Shown piece by piece: positions 39,171 to 47,228 of a stretch of 47,515 nucleotides of DNA (the stretch's first letter is position 1; every line of letters starts with the position of its first letter). The stretch is from positions 1 through 47,515 of the forward strand of contig CAYOSS010000004.1 in assembly GCA_964406705.1 (NCBI GenBank), written 5' to 3'. The DNA is from CAZRRV01 sp964406705. Lineage in GTDB: Bacteria > Bacillota > Clostridia > Oscillospirales > Acutalibacteraceae. The notes beneath the pieces were generated by a model, which was given only the letters and a program-made list of their open reading frames with translations, was not told the origin of the DNA and did no database searches. The translations under genes and the position numbers were made by a program.

Positions 39171-41618
39171 TTACTTCGCCGCGTCGCTCCGGGTCAAGAT
39201 CCTCGCGGGGGGCCGCCGAAGGGCGAACATCACCGGGAGCAGTCCGGCAAGGGCGTTTAGCGCGTAGAGTATCAGCAGGGAGAATATCGCCACGGCGGGG
39301 TTCAGCCGCACGTATGCCGCGAAGGACTCCACCTTCTGCAAATGGTACAGCACGTAGCACATCACAGCCGCGCCGGGAAGGCTCCCGAGGCTCGTTATGG
39401 CGAAGATTTCCCCGCCGAACATCCGCAGAATGTCGCTCTTCTTGACGCCTATCGCCCTGTAAACCCCGACTTCCCGTATCCTCGAGAGGAAGGACGCTCT
39501 GGTCATCAGTATCATTTCCACGAGGGAGACGGCAAGAAGGACGAGGGCCACGGCCAGAACCCCGTTCATAAGACCCCGGCGCTCCTCCATCAGCGCGGCC
39601 CTGTCGTCCTCCACGGCGTCGTAAGCCGCTGCTTTGGAGTCTCTGAACGCCGCGAGCGCCGCCGCCTTGTCCGTGGTCTCGGCGGTGAAGCCGTGCGCCG
39701 CGGCGAGACAAAGCTCGGTCAGCGTGGCGTCGGAGACGGGGTAGCAGGTAAGCCCGTCGGGGCTCTCATAATACCCCGTGACGGTGAATTTGTGTCCGTT
39801 CGCCGCGATGTCCTTTGCTTCTTTTCCCAAGGGGTAAAGCGTTTTCATCGACGCCGGGACCAACACCTCGTACGCCGCCTCGGGGAGCCGTCCTCCGGTC
39901 AGGGTGAACGGCGCGGGCGGCGCGTTCATCCCGCAGAAATTCGAGGATACTCCCGCGTCCGTGTCGGGGAAGCCCCCGCTATCGCCCACGGCGGCGTAGC
40001 AGAGCTCCGGGAACATCACCGGGTCCGCGTACACGGCGGGCTGAGCTTTATCCACTATGCTTACAACCGTAAGCGGGGATATACTCCCGGCAAGCCCGCA
40101 GGTTATCCGTCTGCCGACAAAGTCGCCTGCCGAGAGCACCCCGGCTTCCTGCGAGATTCCGTTCCCCAACAGCAGGTTAATGTAGAAGAGGTCTACCGCG
40201 ACTTCCGAGGAGTTTTCCGGCAGCCTCCCGGCTACAAGGTCGCCCTCGGTAAGACCCGCCGAGGAGCAAAGGGAGACATCCTCCCAGGCGTAGCTGCCGT
40301 TGGTCTGGTAGTAGCCGCCTATATCCACCCCGAAGGAGAAGGGGTCCGTCACGGGCAGGACGTAGTCCACACCCGTGAATTTGGCGTACCCCTCGAGCGC
40401 CGCCGCGTCGATTTTCCCGGAGTTTACAATTACGGAGGAGCGGCTGTGTCTGAGGTAGTCCGCCTCGCGGATGTTGGAGACCCCGGCGATGCTCGCCGCG
40501 GCGTAGATTATGAAGGCTCCCGCAAGGAGGAACCCGGCTAACAGCACCTTTTTTTCCGGGGAGTACCGCCCCACAGCTTTGAACCCGGCTTTGAGCGAGG
40601 AGAAAAACCCCAACAGAGAGCGATATTTGAGCTTTTTGGGCGGCGGGCCCGCGTCCTTAAGGGAGAATTCCAACTCTTCCCCGCCGCGTTCCTCCGGGGT
40701 GTACATACCCTTTCTGACGCGCACGGGGTGCCCGTCGCCGACCGCCTCCACGCGCAGACCCGGGGCTTCCACGTAGAGGTTCCCGCCCCTGAGTATCAGC
40801 CTGACGGTCCCGGCAGGCGTAGCGGCGCCGTCGCCGTAGCATTCCACCGGCTTATCGCCGAGAGCAGCCTCTCCCTGTCGGGCAAAATCGCCGAGGTAAA
40901 GGGTGTCGTGAGAGCGAAAATCCAGCTCGCCCGGGGTCTCGTTCTGGTAATCCGCCGTTACGGAGCCGTCTTTCAGCTCAATAATCCGCGTCGCGTAGTA
41001 CCGGGCGAGGTCCGTCTCGTGGGTGACAAGGATCACCAGCCTGTCGCGGGATATCGCCTTCAGGATATTCATCACGGCGACGCTGTTGCCGCTGTCGAGG
41101 TTGCCGGTGGGCTCGTCCGCTATTATGACGGGCGGGTCCTTGACCAGGGCCCTCGCTATGGCGACACGCTGTCGCTGCCCGCCGGAGAGGTTTTCTGCTG
41201 GGCGGCCCCGGTAGCGTTCGATCCCCAAGGCCTTCAGCACGTAATCCACCCGCCGGGATATCGTCTCTTTGTCGCGGTAACCCGTCAGGCGAAGCGCTAT
41301 GGCGACGTTCTCGAAGACGGTAAGCCCCGACTGAAGTTTGTAATCCTGGAAGACGTAGCCTATATCGCGGGCCCTCACCGCGTCGATCCTGCCCGAGCGC
41401 CTCCGGGTGACCCGTTCCCCGTTTATAAAGATGTCCCCTCCGTCGGGCCTGTCCAGCCCGCCTATGAGGTTTAAGAGGGTCGTCTTGCCGCACCCGGAGG
41501 GACCCAGCAGGGCGACCAGCCCCGTGGAGCCGAATTCGAGCGTGATGCCGTCCACGGCGCGGATCTCGTTTCGCCGCCCCTTGTTAAAGTACCGGCGGAC
41601 GTTTTTCAGCGTTACCAT
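39171..41618 (-). CDS. MacB-like fused ABC transporter (ATPase-permease), second gene of pair
   Basis: This 815-residue protein has an N-terminal ABC ATPase (1-230; Walker A GPSGCGKTT, signature LSGGQRQRVAIARAL, Walker B VIIADEPTGNLDS). A ~130-residue soluble insert (YLGDFARQGEAAL to LEFSLKDAG) is followed by a FtsX-type permease: one helix (~380), a large outside domain and three C-terminal helices beginning GVLAVALVLLAVSLVEMILM. This layout is that of MacB/BceB-type mechanotransmission transporters, which move peptides or act on cell-envelope targets. ATG 41618 begins 7 bp after the stop of the partner transporter gene, so the two are one operon and may form a heterodimer. The substrate is unknown. 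Confidence 0.85.
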   Translation of the reverse strand: MVTLKNVRRYFNKGRRNEIRAVDGITLEFGSTGLVALLGPSGCGKTTLLNLIGGLDRPDGGDIFINGERVTRRRSGRIDAVRARDIGYVFQDYKLQSGLTVFENVAIALRLTGYRDKETISRRVDYVLKALGIERYRGRPAENLSGGQRQRVAIARALVKDPPVIIADEPTGNLDSGNSVAVMNILKAISRDRLVILVTHETDLARYYATRIIELKDGSVTADYQNETPGELDFRSHDTLYLGDFARQGEAALGDKPVECYGDGAATPAGTVRLILRGGNLYVEAPGLRVEAVGDGHPVRVRKGMYTPEERGGEELEFSLKDAGPPPKKLKYRSLLGFFSSLKAGFKAVGRYSPEKKVLLAGFLLAGAFIIYAAASIAGVSNIREADYLRHSRSSVIVNSGKIDAAALEGYAKFTGVDYVLPVTDPFSFGVDIGGYYQTNGSYAWEDVSLCSSAGLTEGDLVAGRLPENSSEVAVDLFYINLLLGNGISQEAGVLSAGDFVGRRITCGLAGSISPLTVVSIVDKAQPAVYADPVMFPELCYAAVGDSGGFPDTDAGVSSNFCGMNAPPAPFTLTGGRLPEAAYEVLVPASMKTLYPLGKEAKDIAANGHKFTVTGYYESPDGLTCYPVSDATLTELCLAAAHGFTAETTDKAAALAAFRDSKAAAYDAVEDDRAALMEERRGLMNGVLAVALVLLAVSLVEMILMTRASFLSRIREVGVYRAIGVKKSDILRMFGGEIFAITSLGSLPGAAVMCYVLYHLQKVESFAAYVRLNPAVAIFSLLILYALNALAGLLPVMFALRRPPARILTRSDAAK

Positions 41619-41625
41619 TTCGCGG

Positions 41626-43845
41626 CTACGCCTCCTTTCCGGCTTTTGCCACGGTGCCTCGGAAAAGCTTGCGGCTGTAGCGCAGTCCTAACAGCAAAGC
41701 GAGGATAAAGCACACCGCGTACAGGGCGACGTAGTGCCAGGGCTTCAGGTAGCTTATAAGAACGCGTATATACGGCAGCGGGATAACTCCGGTGTAAGTC
41801 AGGGCGGCGAACAGCGCGAACACCGCGAAGGAGACCGTCGCCGCGAAGAGAAGCTCTATCACAAGCAGCTCCGTGACCGTCCTTCGGGAGGCCCCCAACG
41901 TCCGCAGGGTCGTGTAGTAGGACGCTCTGGACGACAGCGCTATCTTTATCACGAAGTAGGATATAAAGAACAGCGCGACTATCAGCAGTACAAGCGCGAA
42001 TCCCCGGGCGAGCGAGAGCATCTCTCCTACGCCGGAGTCGTAGCTCCTGAGGGTGTCCCGCACCGCGACGGGGGAGTAGCCCATCTCTTTCAGCTTTGCC
42101 AAAGTCGCGTCTATATCTCTCTTGTCGGCTAAGTACAGCGAACTTTGGTATACGCCCCTGCCTAACAGCGCGCTGTACTCCGCGGAGTTTATGTAGACCC
42201 ACCCGTCCCGGCCTTCCGAGTACTCCTCGCCCAAAAGCCCGGAAAAGTTGCTTTTGGAATACGTAGCGGAGACGGTGAGATTTAGCGTGTCGGCGAAGTA
42301 GGGGTTTTCCACGCCGACGGAGAGCGGCATTCCGCGGCAGTCGCCCTTTTCGCTAAAGCCGTCAAGCTCTGTGGAGACGTACGCCCCTCCCGCCGGGACC
42401 TTGTCGGACGGGGTGACGAAGAAGTACGGGCTCCCCGGGCGGCTCCAGTAGCTTTCCCCGGCGAACAGCACCCTTACGGAGTTGTACTCCGCGACGGCAC
42501 GTTCGGAAATTCGCGCCAGTATCTCGTCCCCGGCGTAAAACACGGCGTCCCCGTGGTGACCCGGGACCTTCACCAGCCCCGTGACCTTCAGAGTGAAGTT
42601 CTCGGTGTCCTTGGAGCCGTCGTTAAACGGGGAGAACTCCGTGGCGAAGAGGGCCGCGGCGGCGGTGTCGTCGCCGAAATAGTAGTAGCTGTCGTCCGCC
42701 GCGAAGAGAACCTCGTTCTCGGCCTCGGGCATACGTCCCAAGGTGATCTCCCCGGTAAAATCCCCTAACGGGCGGAACTTGCCGTAAAGCCAGTCGCTGT
42801 CCGACATCAGCTCCACGCCGTAATCTGTCAGCAGGTCGTCCCGCAAAATGCGGTCCACGGCGGGCAGGGCTTCAAGCCCGGCAAAATCCTCGCCCGATAT
42901 GGCGGAGCCGTCCGCCTTTTTCACCACAATTCGCGAGGAATCCGAGTCGGAGAAGAAGCCGCTGTACCCCTGCCAGCTTTCCTCGTCCGCGAGCCGGTGG
43001 AACGACGTCCACGCCCCTGTGACGGAGAGGGCCACAACTAAGAACACGGCCAATATCACCGAGAATTTCCCGGGGACGGCGGCGGCGGAGCGGATCCCGA
43101 GGCGCAGTTTCCCGCCGAAACCAAGCGACCCCCGGGGAGCCGGAGGTTTTAGAGGAAGGGAGGCTACCGGTCGCAGGATTTTGTCCTCCGCGACCCTGCC
43201 GTCCCGCATCCTGATTTCCCTTGTCGCGTAGTCAATGGCCTGCTCGGGGCTGTGCGTCACGAGTATGACCAACTTGTCCCGCGCGACTTTGGCGAGCACG
43301 GCGAGGACCTCCACCGCGGAGGAACTGTCGAGGTTGCCCGTGGGCTCGTCCGCCACGAGGACGGGCGGGTCGGTTACAAGGGCTCTCGCTATGGCGACCC
43401 TCTGCTTTTGCCCTCCGGACAGCTTCTGGCACCTCGCGCCGGAGAAATTCTCCATACCGACGTCCCGCAGCGCCGCCGTCGCCGCCCTTTTGGCCTCCCT
43501 CGCGGATTTTCCCGAGAGGAGAAGGGGCAGCTCCACGTTTTCGAGCGCGGTATAATTCTCCACCAGGCGGTAATCCTGAAAGATGTTGCCTATGTAGCGG
43601 CGGCGGTAGTCTCCCCAGTCGGCGGGCGAATAGTGGCTGGTGGGCTCCCCCGCGACCGACATCTCGCCCTCTTCATAGCTGTCCACCCCGGAGATGACGT
43701 TCAGCAGGGTAGATTTTCCCGAGCCGGACTCCCCCGTGACCAGCACGAACTCGCCGGGGCCGAAGTTTAAGCTCACCCCGACTATCCCGGCCGAGACCGT
43801 CCCGCCCCCGTAGTAGAATTTGGAGACGTTCTGCAACGATATCAT
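41626..43845 (-). CDS. MacB-like fused ABC transporter (ATPase-permease), first gene of pair
   Basis: This 739-residue paralog of the next gene has an ABC domain (1-225; GESGSGKST, LSGGQKQRVAIARAL, VLVADEPTGNLDS), then a helix (FSVILAVFLVVALSVTGAW) and a ~370-residue outside domain. Three C-terminal helices follow (LVLLIVALFFISYFVIKIAL onward). It lacks the soluble insert of its partner. ATG 43845 is chosen over 43866 because AAGGGG sits 7 bp upstream. The gene follows a 61-aa gene after a 68-bp gap that can form a GGGTC/GACCC-type hairpin. A heterodimeric exporter or envelope-stress transporter is likely; no two-component genes adjoin. Confidence 0.85.
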   Translation of the reverse strand: MISLQNVSKFYYGGGTVSAGIVGVSLNFGPGEFVLVTGESGSGKSTLLNVISGVDSYEEGEMSVAGEPTSHYSPADWGDYRRRYIGNIFQDYRLVENYTALENVELPLLLSGKSAREAKRAATAALRDVGMENFSGARCQKLSGGQKQRVAIARALVTDPPVLVADEPTGNLDSSSAVEVLAVLAKVARDKLVILVTHSPEQAIDYATREIRMRDGRVAEDKILRPVASLPLKPPAPRGSLGFGGKLRLGIRSAAAVPGKFSVILAVFLVVALSVTGAWTSFHRLADEESWQGYSGFFSDSDSSRIVVKKADGSAISGEDFAGLEALPAVDRILRDDLLTDYGVELMSDSDWLYGKFRPLGDFTGEITLGRMPEAENEVLFAADDSYYYFGDDTAAAALFATEFSPFNDGSKDTENFTLKVTGLVKVPGHHGDAVFYAGDEILARISERAVAEYNSVRVLFAGESYWSRPGSPYFFVTPSDKVPAGGAYVSTELDGFSEKGDCRGMPLSVGVENPYFADTLNLTVSATYSKSNFSGLLGEEYSEGRDGWVYINSAEYSALLGRGVYQSSLYLADKRDIDATLAKLKEMGYSPVAVRDTLRSYDSGVGEMLSLARGFALVLLIVALFFISYFVIKIALSSRASYYTTLRTLGASRRTVTELLVIELLFAATVSFAVFALFAALTYTGVIPLPYIRVLISYLKPWHYVALYAVCFILALLLGLRYSRKLFRGTVAKAGKEA

Positions 43846-43913
43846 CGGAGACACCCCTTTTAGCATAAAGGGTCCCGTGGTAGTGACGCCGCGAGACCCC
43901 GAATGTTATCGCT

Positions 43914-44099
43914 CTATGACGCCGCTCGCGGCGGCTCCTCGACCGGCAGTCCGATGCCCGTCGCGATGCAGGTCAGACAGTTATTGATGTCGGTATCGCT
44001 CATCCCCTTGCGACAGAGCCATTCGATCATCCGGGCGATCTCTTCCACGTTCATCATACTGACCGTTTCCTCTTCGTTTTTCGGTAAGTTCAGTGGCAT
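43914..44099 (-). CDS. 61-aa protein of unknown function leading the transporter operon
   Basis: I do not recognise a family. The 61 residues are acidic at the start (PKNEEETVS), then a helix-like NVEEIARMIEWLCRKGMS, then DTDINNCLTCIATGIGLPVEEP. There are three Cys, two in CLTC. There is no signal peptide or membrane helix. It is a convincing gene: ATG 44099 has GGAGG 6 bp upstream and a perfect SigA promoter 40 bp before it. It is the first gene of the operon with two MacB-like transporters. It might be a regulator, an adaptor or a precursor peptide. The pattern ending TGxGLP does not resemble a standard double-glycine leader. Confidence 0.7.
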   Translation of the reverse strand: MPLNLPKNEEETVSMMNVEEIARMIEWLCRKGMSDTDINNCLTCIATGIGLPVEEPPRAAS

Positions 44100-44139
44100 A
44101 GTGTACCTCCTCGCCGCGATCGCTCCAAGCCGCTTTCAC

Positions 44140-44168
44140 ATTATACACGCCCTGTTCACCGCTGTCAA
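44140..44168 (-). promoter_or_regulatory. Consensus SigA promoter of the transporter operon
   Basis: On the minus strand TTGACA (44163-44168), 17-bp spacer, TATAAT (44140-44145). It is back to back with the tRNA promoter 21 bp away. Confidence 0.92.
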
Positions 44169-44189
44169 CCGCGCCGGCGTAAATTTCTC

Positions 44190-44218
44190 TTGACAATGGG
44201 GCGGCGGCGCGTTATAAT
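44190..44218 (+). promoter_or_regulatory. Consensus SigA promoter of the tRNA genes
   Basis: TTGACA (44190-44195), 17-bp spacer, TATAAT (44213-44218). The tRNA begins 13 bp downstream. Confidence 0.92.
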
Positions 44219-44231
44219 ATTTGGTGGACAT

Positions 44232-44306
44232 AGGGGTATGGTGTTAATGGTAGCACGTCGGTCTCCAAAACCGCTAGTGAGGGTTCGAGTCCTTCTACCC
44301 CTGCCA
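44232..44306 (+). tRNA. tRNA-Trp (anticodon CCA)
   Basis: Acceptor arms AGGGGTA and TACCCCT pair fully and the 3' end GCCA is encoded. The anticodon loop is CTCCAAA with CCA in the anticodon place and T before it. The T arm GAGGG-TTCGAGT-CCTTC has one G-T wobble. There is a mismatch at the top of the anticodon stem (T27-C43). The body matches bacterial tRNA-Trp. A strong terminator follows. Confidence 0.9.
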
Positions 44307-44311
44307 AGGTT

Positions 44312-44335
44312 GCCTCGCGGAAGCGGGGCTTTTTT
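44312..44335 (+). terminator. Terminator after tRNA-Trp
   Basis: GCCTCGC and GCGGGGC with a GGAA loop, followed by TTTTTT. One G-T pair in the stem. Confidence 0.85.
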
Positions 44336-44354
44336 GCTGGAACGGTCGAAGGCT

Positions 44355-44428
44355 TGGGGTATGGTGTTAATGGTAGCACGTCGGTCTCCGAAAACCGCAA
44401 GGGACGGGTTCGAGTCCTTCTACCCCTG
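44355..44428 (+). tRNA. Altered tRNA-Trp copy with an 8-base anticodon loop (possible pseudo-tRNA)
   Basis: It is almost identical to the first tRNA over its first half. The differences are T instead of A at the first acceptor base (T-T mismatch), one extra G in the anticodon loop (CTCCGAAA, eight bases), one extra base before the T arm, mismatches in the T stem (ACGGG against CCTTC) and 3' GCCG instead of GCCA. The duplicate probably decays or serves another purpose. A terminator separates it from the first copy, and no promoter of its own is visible. I cannot assign an amino acid. Confidence 0.6.
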
Positions 44429-44450
44429 CCGGATAAGTTTATATAAAGGT

Positions 44451-44475
44451 AAGCCCGTCTGGAGAGGCGGGCTTT
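44451..44475 (+). terminator. Terminator after the altered tRNA copy
   Basis: AAGCCCG and CGGGCTT form a 7-bp stem with a 10-base loop, then TTT. Weaker than the previous one. Confidence 0.6.
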
Positions 44476-44530
44476 CGCTATACAGGCTATACGGGCTACG
44501 CCTGTTTCCAATTTTTCCCGTGAAAATATC

Positions 44531-44559
44531 TTGCAATTCCCCACAACCTGTGCTATAAT
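44531..44559 (+). promoter_or_regulatory. SigA promoter of the DUF815 ATPase gene
   Basis: TTGCAA (44531-44536), 17-bp spacer, TATAAT (44554-44559), 28 bp before the start codon. Confidence 0.85.
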
Positions 44560-44587
44560 ACCGGCAAATGTTGTGTTGGAGGCGCGT

Positions 44588-45769
44588 ATGAATAACGATT
44601 TGCGGTTAAAGCTCGGCAGTCTTATCCTCTTCAGAAACCTGCTTCAAGACCCCGTGGTGGCGGCGCTCGTGCGTTATTTGGATGTCCCGGAAAATGATGA
44701 AGAGGGGCTTGTGGAGGCGTTCGCGGAATACTGTGCGGAGCTCGCCAAAGTCCGGCGGACGCTGCCGGAGCATCTGCTGGACATTGTCAAGAACGATGAA
44801 AACGCCTATGTGAAGGCGATCTTGGCGGGGGAGGACGTGTCCCGGTACGACGCCATAGTTCGGCGGGAGTTAGCCGTGTTGGCTGAAACGGCGAGGTTCG
44901 ACAGGGAGTATCTCCCGGCGCCGCTGCGCTGCCACGTCCCTCCGGCGCTCGAGTGCGGTGTCCCGGATTTCTACGCCTCGTATATGGAGTACACCGACGG
45001 CATACGGGAGAAGGGTTTCGGCGATTTCGCGAGGTTTTCCGTGTTCTCGGTGGAGGAGGACGGCTCTCTTCGCGGCGTCGAGCCGCGCAACGTGCTGACT
45101 CCCGACAGAATGAGGGGCTACGCCGTACAGCGGGACAAGGTGCTCTCCAATACGAAGGCCCTCGCCGAGGGGAAACAGGCTTGCAACGTGCTTCTCTACG
45201 GGGACGCCGGCACGGGCAAAAGCTCTACGGTCAAGGCAGCGGCGTATACTTATAAGGAGCGTGGCGTGAGGTTGGTGGAGCTGCCCAAGGAGCGGCTGTC
45301 GTATCTCCCTGAGCTGCTGCGAGCTCTCGCCGGCAACCCGCTAAAGTTTATAATATTCATAGATGACGTGACCTTCTCGCCGAGCGACCCGGAGTTCGTG
45401 CTGCTTAAGAATGTGATGGACGGTGACGCCGAAGGCTTACCCGCCAACACGGTGATATACGCCACCAGCAACCACCGCCATTTGGTGGATGAGTCCGCGT
45501 CGGAGCGGGAGACGGCGGTAAACGAGAGCGACAGGGTCCAGGCGGCGCTCACCTTGGCGTCCCGCTTCGGCCTCACGGTGACCTACCTGAGACCCGACCG
45601 CGAGGTTTACCGGGAGATAGTGTGCTCATTGGCGGACGAGCGGGGCTTGCCCGGGGACCGGGACGCTCTCTGCGAGAAAGCCGAAGCGTTTGCTCTCAGA
45701 GCCGGAGGACGCACCCCCAGAGCCGCCCGGCAGTTCGTCGACCTGCTCGCTGGAGGGGTGGAGATATAG
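44588..45769 (+). CDS. DUF815-family AAA ATPase
   Basis: This 393-residue cytosolic ATPase has a helical N-terminal half. ARFSVFSVEEDGSLRGVEP leads to DRMRGYAVQRDKVLSNTKAL, a typical DUF815 lead-in. Walker A GDAGTGKSS lies near residue 206 and Walker B FIIFIDDVTF near 258. The sensor-like VIYATSNHRHLV is followed by an ASRFGLTVTY arginine-finger region. The C-terminus GGRTPRAARQFVDLL is like the lid of AAA proteins. The family is widespread in Firmicutes with no settled function. GGAGG lies before ATG 44588. It converges on the citrate synthase gene with only one base between the two stop codons. Confidence 0.88.
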   Translation: MNNDLRLKLGSLILFRNLLQDPVVAALVRYLDVPENDEEGLVEAFAEYCAELAKVRRTLPEHLLDIVKNDENAYVKAILAGEDVSRYDAIVRRELAVLAETARFDREYLPAPLRCHVPPALECGVPDFYASYMEYTDGIREKGFGDFARFSVFSVEEDGSLRGVEPRNVLTPDRMRGYAVQRDKVLSNTKALAEGKQACNVLLYGDAGTGKSSTVKAAAYTYKERGVRLVELPKERLSYLPELLRALAGNPLKFIIFIDDVTFSPSDPEFVLLKNVMDGDAEGLPANTVIYATSNHRHLVDESASERETAVNESDRVQAALTLASRFGLTVTYLRPDREVYREIVCSLADERGLPGDRDALCEKAEAFALRAGGRTPRAARQFVDLLAGGVEI

Positions 45770-45770
45770 G

Positions 45771-47153
45771 CTACCTATCACGGAGTGCCACGTATTTCCG
45801 TTTCGGGCATACGGTGTCGTAGGCCGGGCGGATGATCTTGCCCGCTCCGACTAACTCCTCCAAGCGGTGCGCGCTCCACCCGGATATACGGGCGATGGCG
45901 AATATCGGGGTGTACAGTTCCGCCGGAAGCTCCAACATATCGTACACAAAGCCGCTGTAGAAATCTATGTTCGCGCTGACACCCTTGTAGATTTTGCGCT
46001 CCCGGGCGATGACCTCCGGGGCGAGACGCTCTACGAGGGAGTACAGCGCGTACTCTTTATATAAGCCCTTTTCTTCGGAGAGGCTTTTTACGAACGAGCG
46101 GAAAATCTCCGCCCTGGGGTCGGATACCGAGTACACCGCGTGACCTATTCCGTATATAAGCCCCGCCCCGTCGAACGCCTCCTTGTGTAGGATCTTTGTG
46201 AGGTAATTCGCTACTTCCTCCTCGTCCGTCCAGTCTGCGACGTGTTCCTTTATATCCCGGAACATATCGCGCACCTTGATGTTCGCCCCTCCGTGCTTGG
46301 GACCCTTCAGCGAGCCCAAAGCGGCGGCGACCGCCGAGTAAGTGTCCGTGCCGGAGGAGGTGACGACGCGCGTCGTAAAGGTGGAGTTGTTGCCGCCCCC
46401 GTGCTCCGCGTGCAGGACCAGCGCGAGGTCGAGGATTTTTGCCTCGAGAGGGGTGTAGCGGCTGTCGATGCGCAGCATATGGAGAATGTTCTCGGCGGCG
46501 GAAAGCTCCGGGTCCGGCTCGTGGATAAAGAAGCTGCGGTTGCCGCGCTTGTAGTAGTTGTACGAGTGGTAGCTGTACACCGCCAGCATCGGGAACGAGG
46601 CGATCAGCTGCAGGCACTGCCGCAGGACGTTCGGCACCGAGGTGTCGTCCGGCGAGGTATCGTAGGAGTACAGGGTGAGTACGCTCCTCGCCAGCGAGTT
46701 CATAAGGTCGGTGGAGGGCGCCTTCATAATTATATCCCGGACGAAGGACTCCGGCAGGGTCCTGTAGTCGGCGAGTACCCGGCTAAATTTCTCCAATTCC
46801 CCGGCGGTGGGAAGCTCGCCGAACAGAAGCAGGTAGGTTATCTCCTCGAAGCCGAAGCGCTTTTCCGCGAAGAACCCGGCGACTAAGTCCTTGATGTCGT
46901 AGCCCCGGTAGTAAAGCTCCCCCGGGCAGGAGACCTCCTTGCCGTCCACCGTTTTATGTGAGATGATTTCGGATATTTGCGTAAGGCCCGTTAAAACCCC
47001 GTGCCCGTCGAGGTCGCGGAGCCCCCTGTAGACGTGCTTTTCGGAGAACAGGCTCCCCTCTATGGTGTCATTTGCCCGGCAAAGGGCGGCGTAGCGCTCT
47101 ATTTCGGGCGTCACCGCGGAGTAGTCGCGGTCGGTCTTCTGGTCGCGTGTCAC
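45771..47153 (-). CDS. gltA: Citrate synthase
   Basis: This 460-residue enzyme condenses oxaloacetate and acetyl-CoA to citrate, the first step of the TCA cycle and of glutamate synthesis in anaerobes. Conserved stretches are PGELYYRGYDIKDLV, EEITYLLLFGELPT, HAEHGGGNNSTFTTR (first active-site His), KGPKHGGANIK and GIGHAVYSVSDPR (second His region and substrate-binding Arg). NIDFYSGFVYDMLELP carries the catalytic Asp. It belongs to the longer Clostridia type with a ~45-residue N-terminal extension. GTG 47153 has AGGAGG 6 bp upstream. A 19-bp palindrome lies between its -10 box and ribosome binding site, so it may be repressed. Confidence 0.93.
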   Translation of the reverse strand: MTRDQKTDRDYSAVTPEIERYAALCRANDTIEGSLFSEKHVYRGLRDLDGHGVLTGLTQISEIISHKTVDGKEVSCPGELYYRGYDIKDLVAGFFAEKRFGFEEITYLLLFGELPTAGELEKFSRVLADYRTLPESFVRDIIMKAPSTDLMNSLARSVLTLYSYDTSPDDTSVPNVLRQCLQLIASFPMLAVYSYHSYNYYKRGNRSFFIHEPDPELSAAENILHMLRIDSRYTPLEAKILDLALVLHAEHGGGNNSTFTTRVVTSSGTDTYSAVAAALGSLKGPKHGGANIKVRDMFRDIKEHVADWTDEEEVANYLTKILHKEAFDGAGLIYGIGHAVYSVSDPRAEIFRSFVKSLSEEKGLYKEYALYSLVERLAPEVIARERKIYKGVSANIDFYSGFVYDMLELPAELYTPIFAIARISGWSAHRLEELVGAGKIIRPAYDTVCPKRKYVALRDR

Positions 47154-47167
47154 GGTTTTCCTCCTGT

Positions 47168-47186
47168 AAATGTGATTGGCACATTT
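47168..47186. promoter_or_regulatory. Palindromic operator or leader hairpin before citrate synthase
   Basis: AAATGTG and CACATTT flank ATTGG, a perfect 7-bp inverted repeat placed just before the AGGAGG of the citrate synthase gene. It could be a repressor site or an RNA stem close to the ribosome binding site. Confidence 0.55.
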
Positions 47187-47196
47187 TGCCTTAAAT

Positions 47197-47228
47197 ATTA
47201 TATCACACCGCCGGAGGGAATGTTTGAA
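47197..47228 (-). promoter_or_regulatory. Probable citrate synthase promoter
   Basis: TATAAT on the minus strand (47197-47202) lies 44 bp before the GTG start. The best -35 match, TTCAAA (47223-47228), is 20 bp away, longer than ideal. Confidence 0.45.
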
